NCBI GenBank assembly: GCA_947447835.1 | Contig: CANFLP010000100.1 | Span: 1 to 6,142 of the forward strand | DNA: 6,142 nt | Reading direction: 5' to 3' | Source: Bacteroidota bacterium | GTDB lineage: Bacteria; Bacteroidota; Bacteroidia; Chitinophagales; Chitinophagaceae | Shown here: positions 6,077 through 6,142 of the stretch, piece after piece | Layout of the letters: each line of letters begins with the position of its first letter | Position numbering within the stretch: the stretch's first letter is position 1 | Translations under genes and position numbers: made by a program | The notes under the pieces: generated by a model | Told to the model about the DNA's origin: nothing | Databases searched by the model: none | Seen by the model: only the letters and a program-made list of their open reading frames with translations

Positions 6077-6142
6077 ATGCACATTTTGAGCACTTTGAAC
6101 GAAAAAATATTGAAAATAGTATGCAATATATTTGGCCAGAAA
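6077..6142 (+). CDS. Possible start of the next gene (truncated by window end)
   Basis: After a 39-base gap from truA, an ATG at 6077 opens a frame of 22 codons (beginning MHILSTLNEKILKIV) with no stop before the window ends. A second ATG at 6121 in another frame (MQYIWPE) is also open to the end, so the true start cannot be decided. Neither fragment is long enough to recognise a family. The absence of a terminator after truA is the main reason to expect a gene here. Confidence 0.25.
   Translation, partial: MHILSTLNEKILKIVCNIFGQK

Overview
This is an AT-rich window of ordinary-looking chromosome from a member of the Bacteroidota, plausibly Chitinophagaceae or a close relative. The family-level placement is an inference from gene style, not a measurement. 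Supporting signs are the AT-rich leaders without Shine-Dalgarno sequences, two signal peptides that appear to cleave just before a glutamine (the 'Bacteroidetes Q-rule' pattern), a large exported M1 metallopeptidase of the type common in this phylum, and a LemA / TPM-domain gene cluster.

Layout from left to right. (1) The 3' part of pgk (phosphoglycerate kinase), cut by the window edge. Its stop codon sits in the loop of a small perfect hairpin; a two-copy 22-bp direct repeat and a strong intrinsic terminator follow. (2) A compact three-gene unit on the + strand: lemA, a short TPM-domain protein without signal peptide, and a secreted, membrane-anchored TPM-domain protein with a very glycine-rich tail. 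The unit lies between two intrinsic terminators, so it is probably one transcript. (3) A convergent minus-strand gene for an 840-residue exported M1 zinc aminopeptidase with a helical-repeat C-terminus. It shares a near-symmetrical bidirectional terminator with the TPM unit. (4) A 115-bp divergent intergenic region, then truA (tRNA pseudouridine synthase A) on the + strand. After truA there is no visible terminator, and a short reading frame runs off the end of the window, possibly the start of the next gene.

How the genes work together: pgk and truA are housekeeping genes with no evident link to the rest. The LemA/TPM trio is the only part that looks like a multi-gene system. LemA is predicted to be membrane-anchored, one TPM protein is predicted cytosolic, and the other is predicted to be exported and then anchored by an internal transmembrane helix. 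The same trio type recurs in many bacteria, but its biochemical role is not established to my knowledge. I see no mobile elements, CRISPR arrays, rRNA or tRNA genes, or defence systems.
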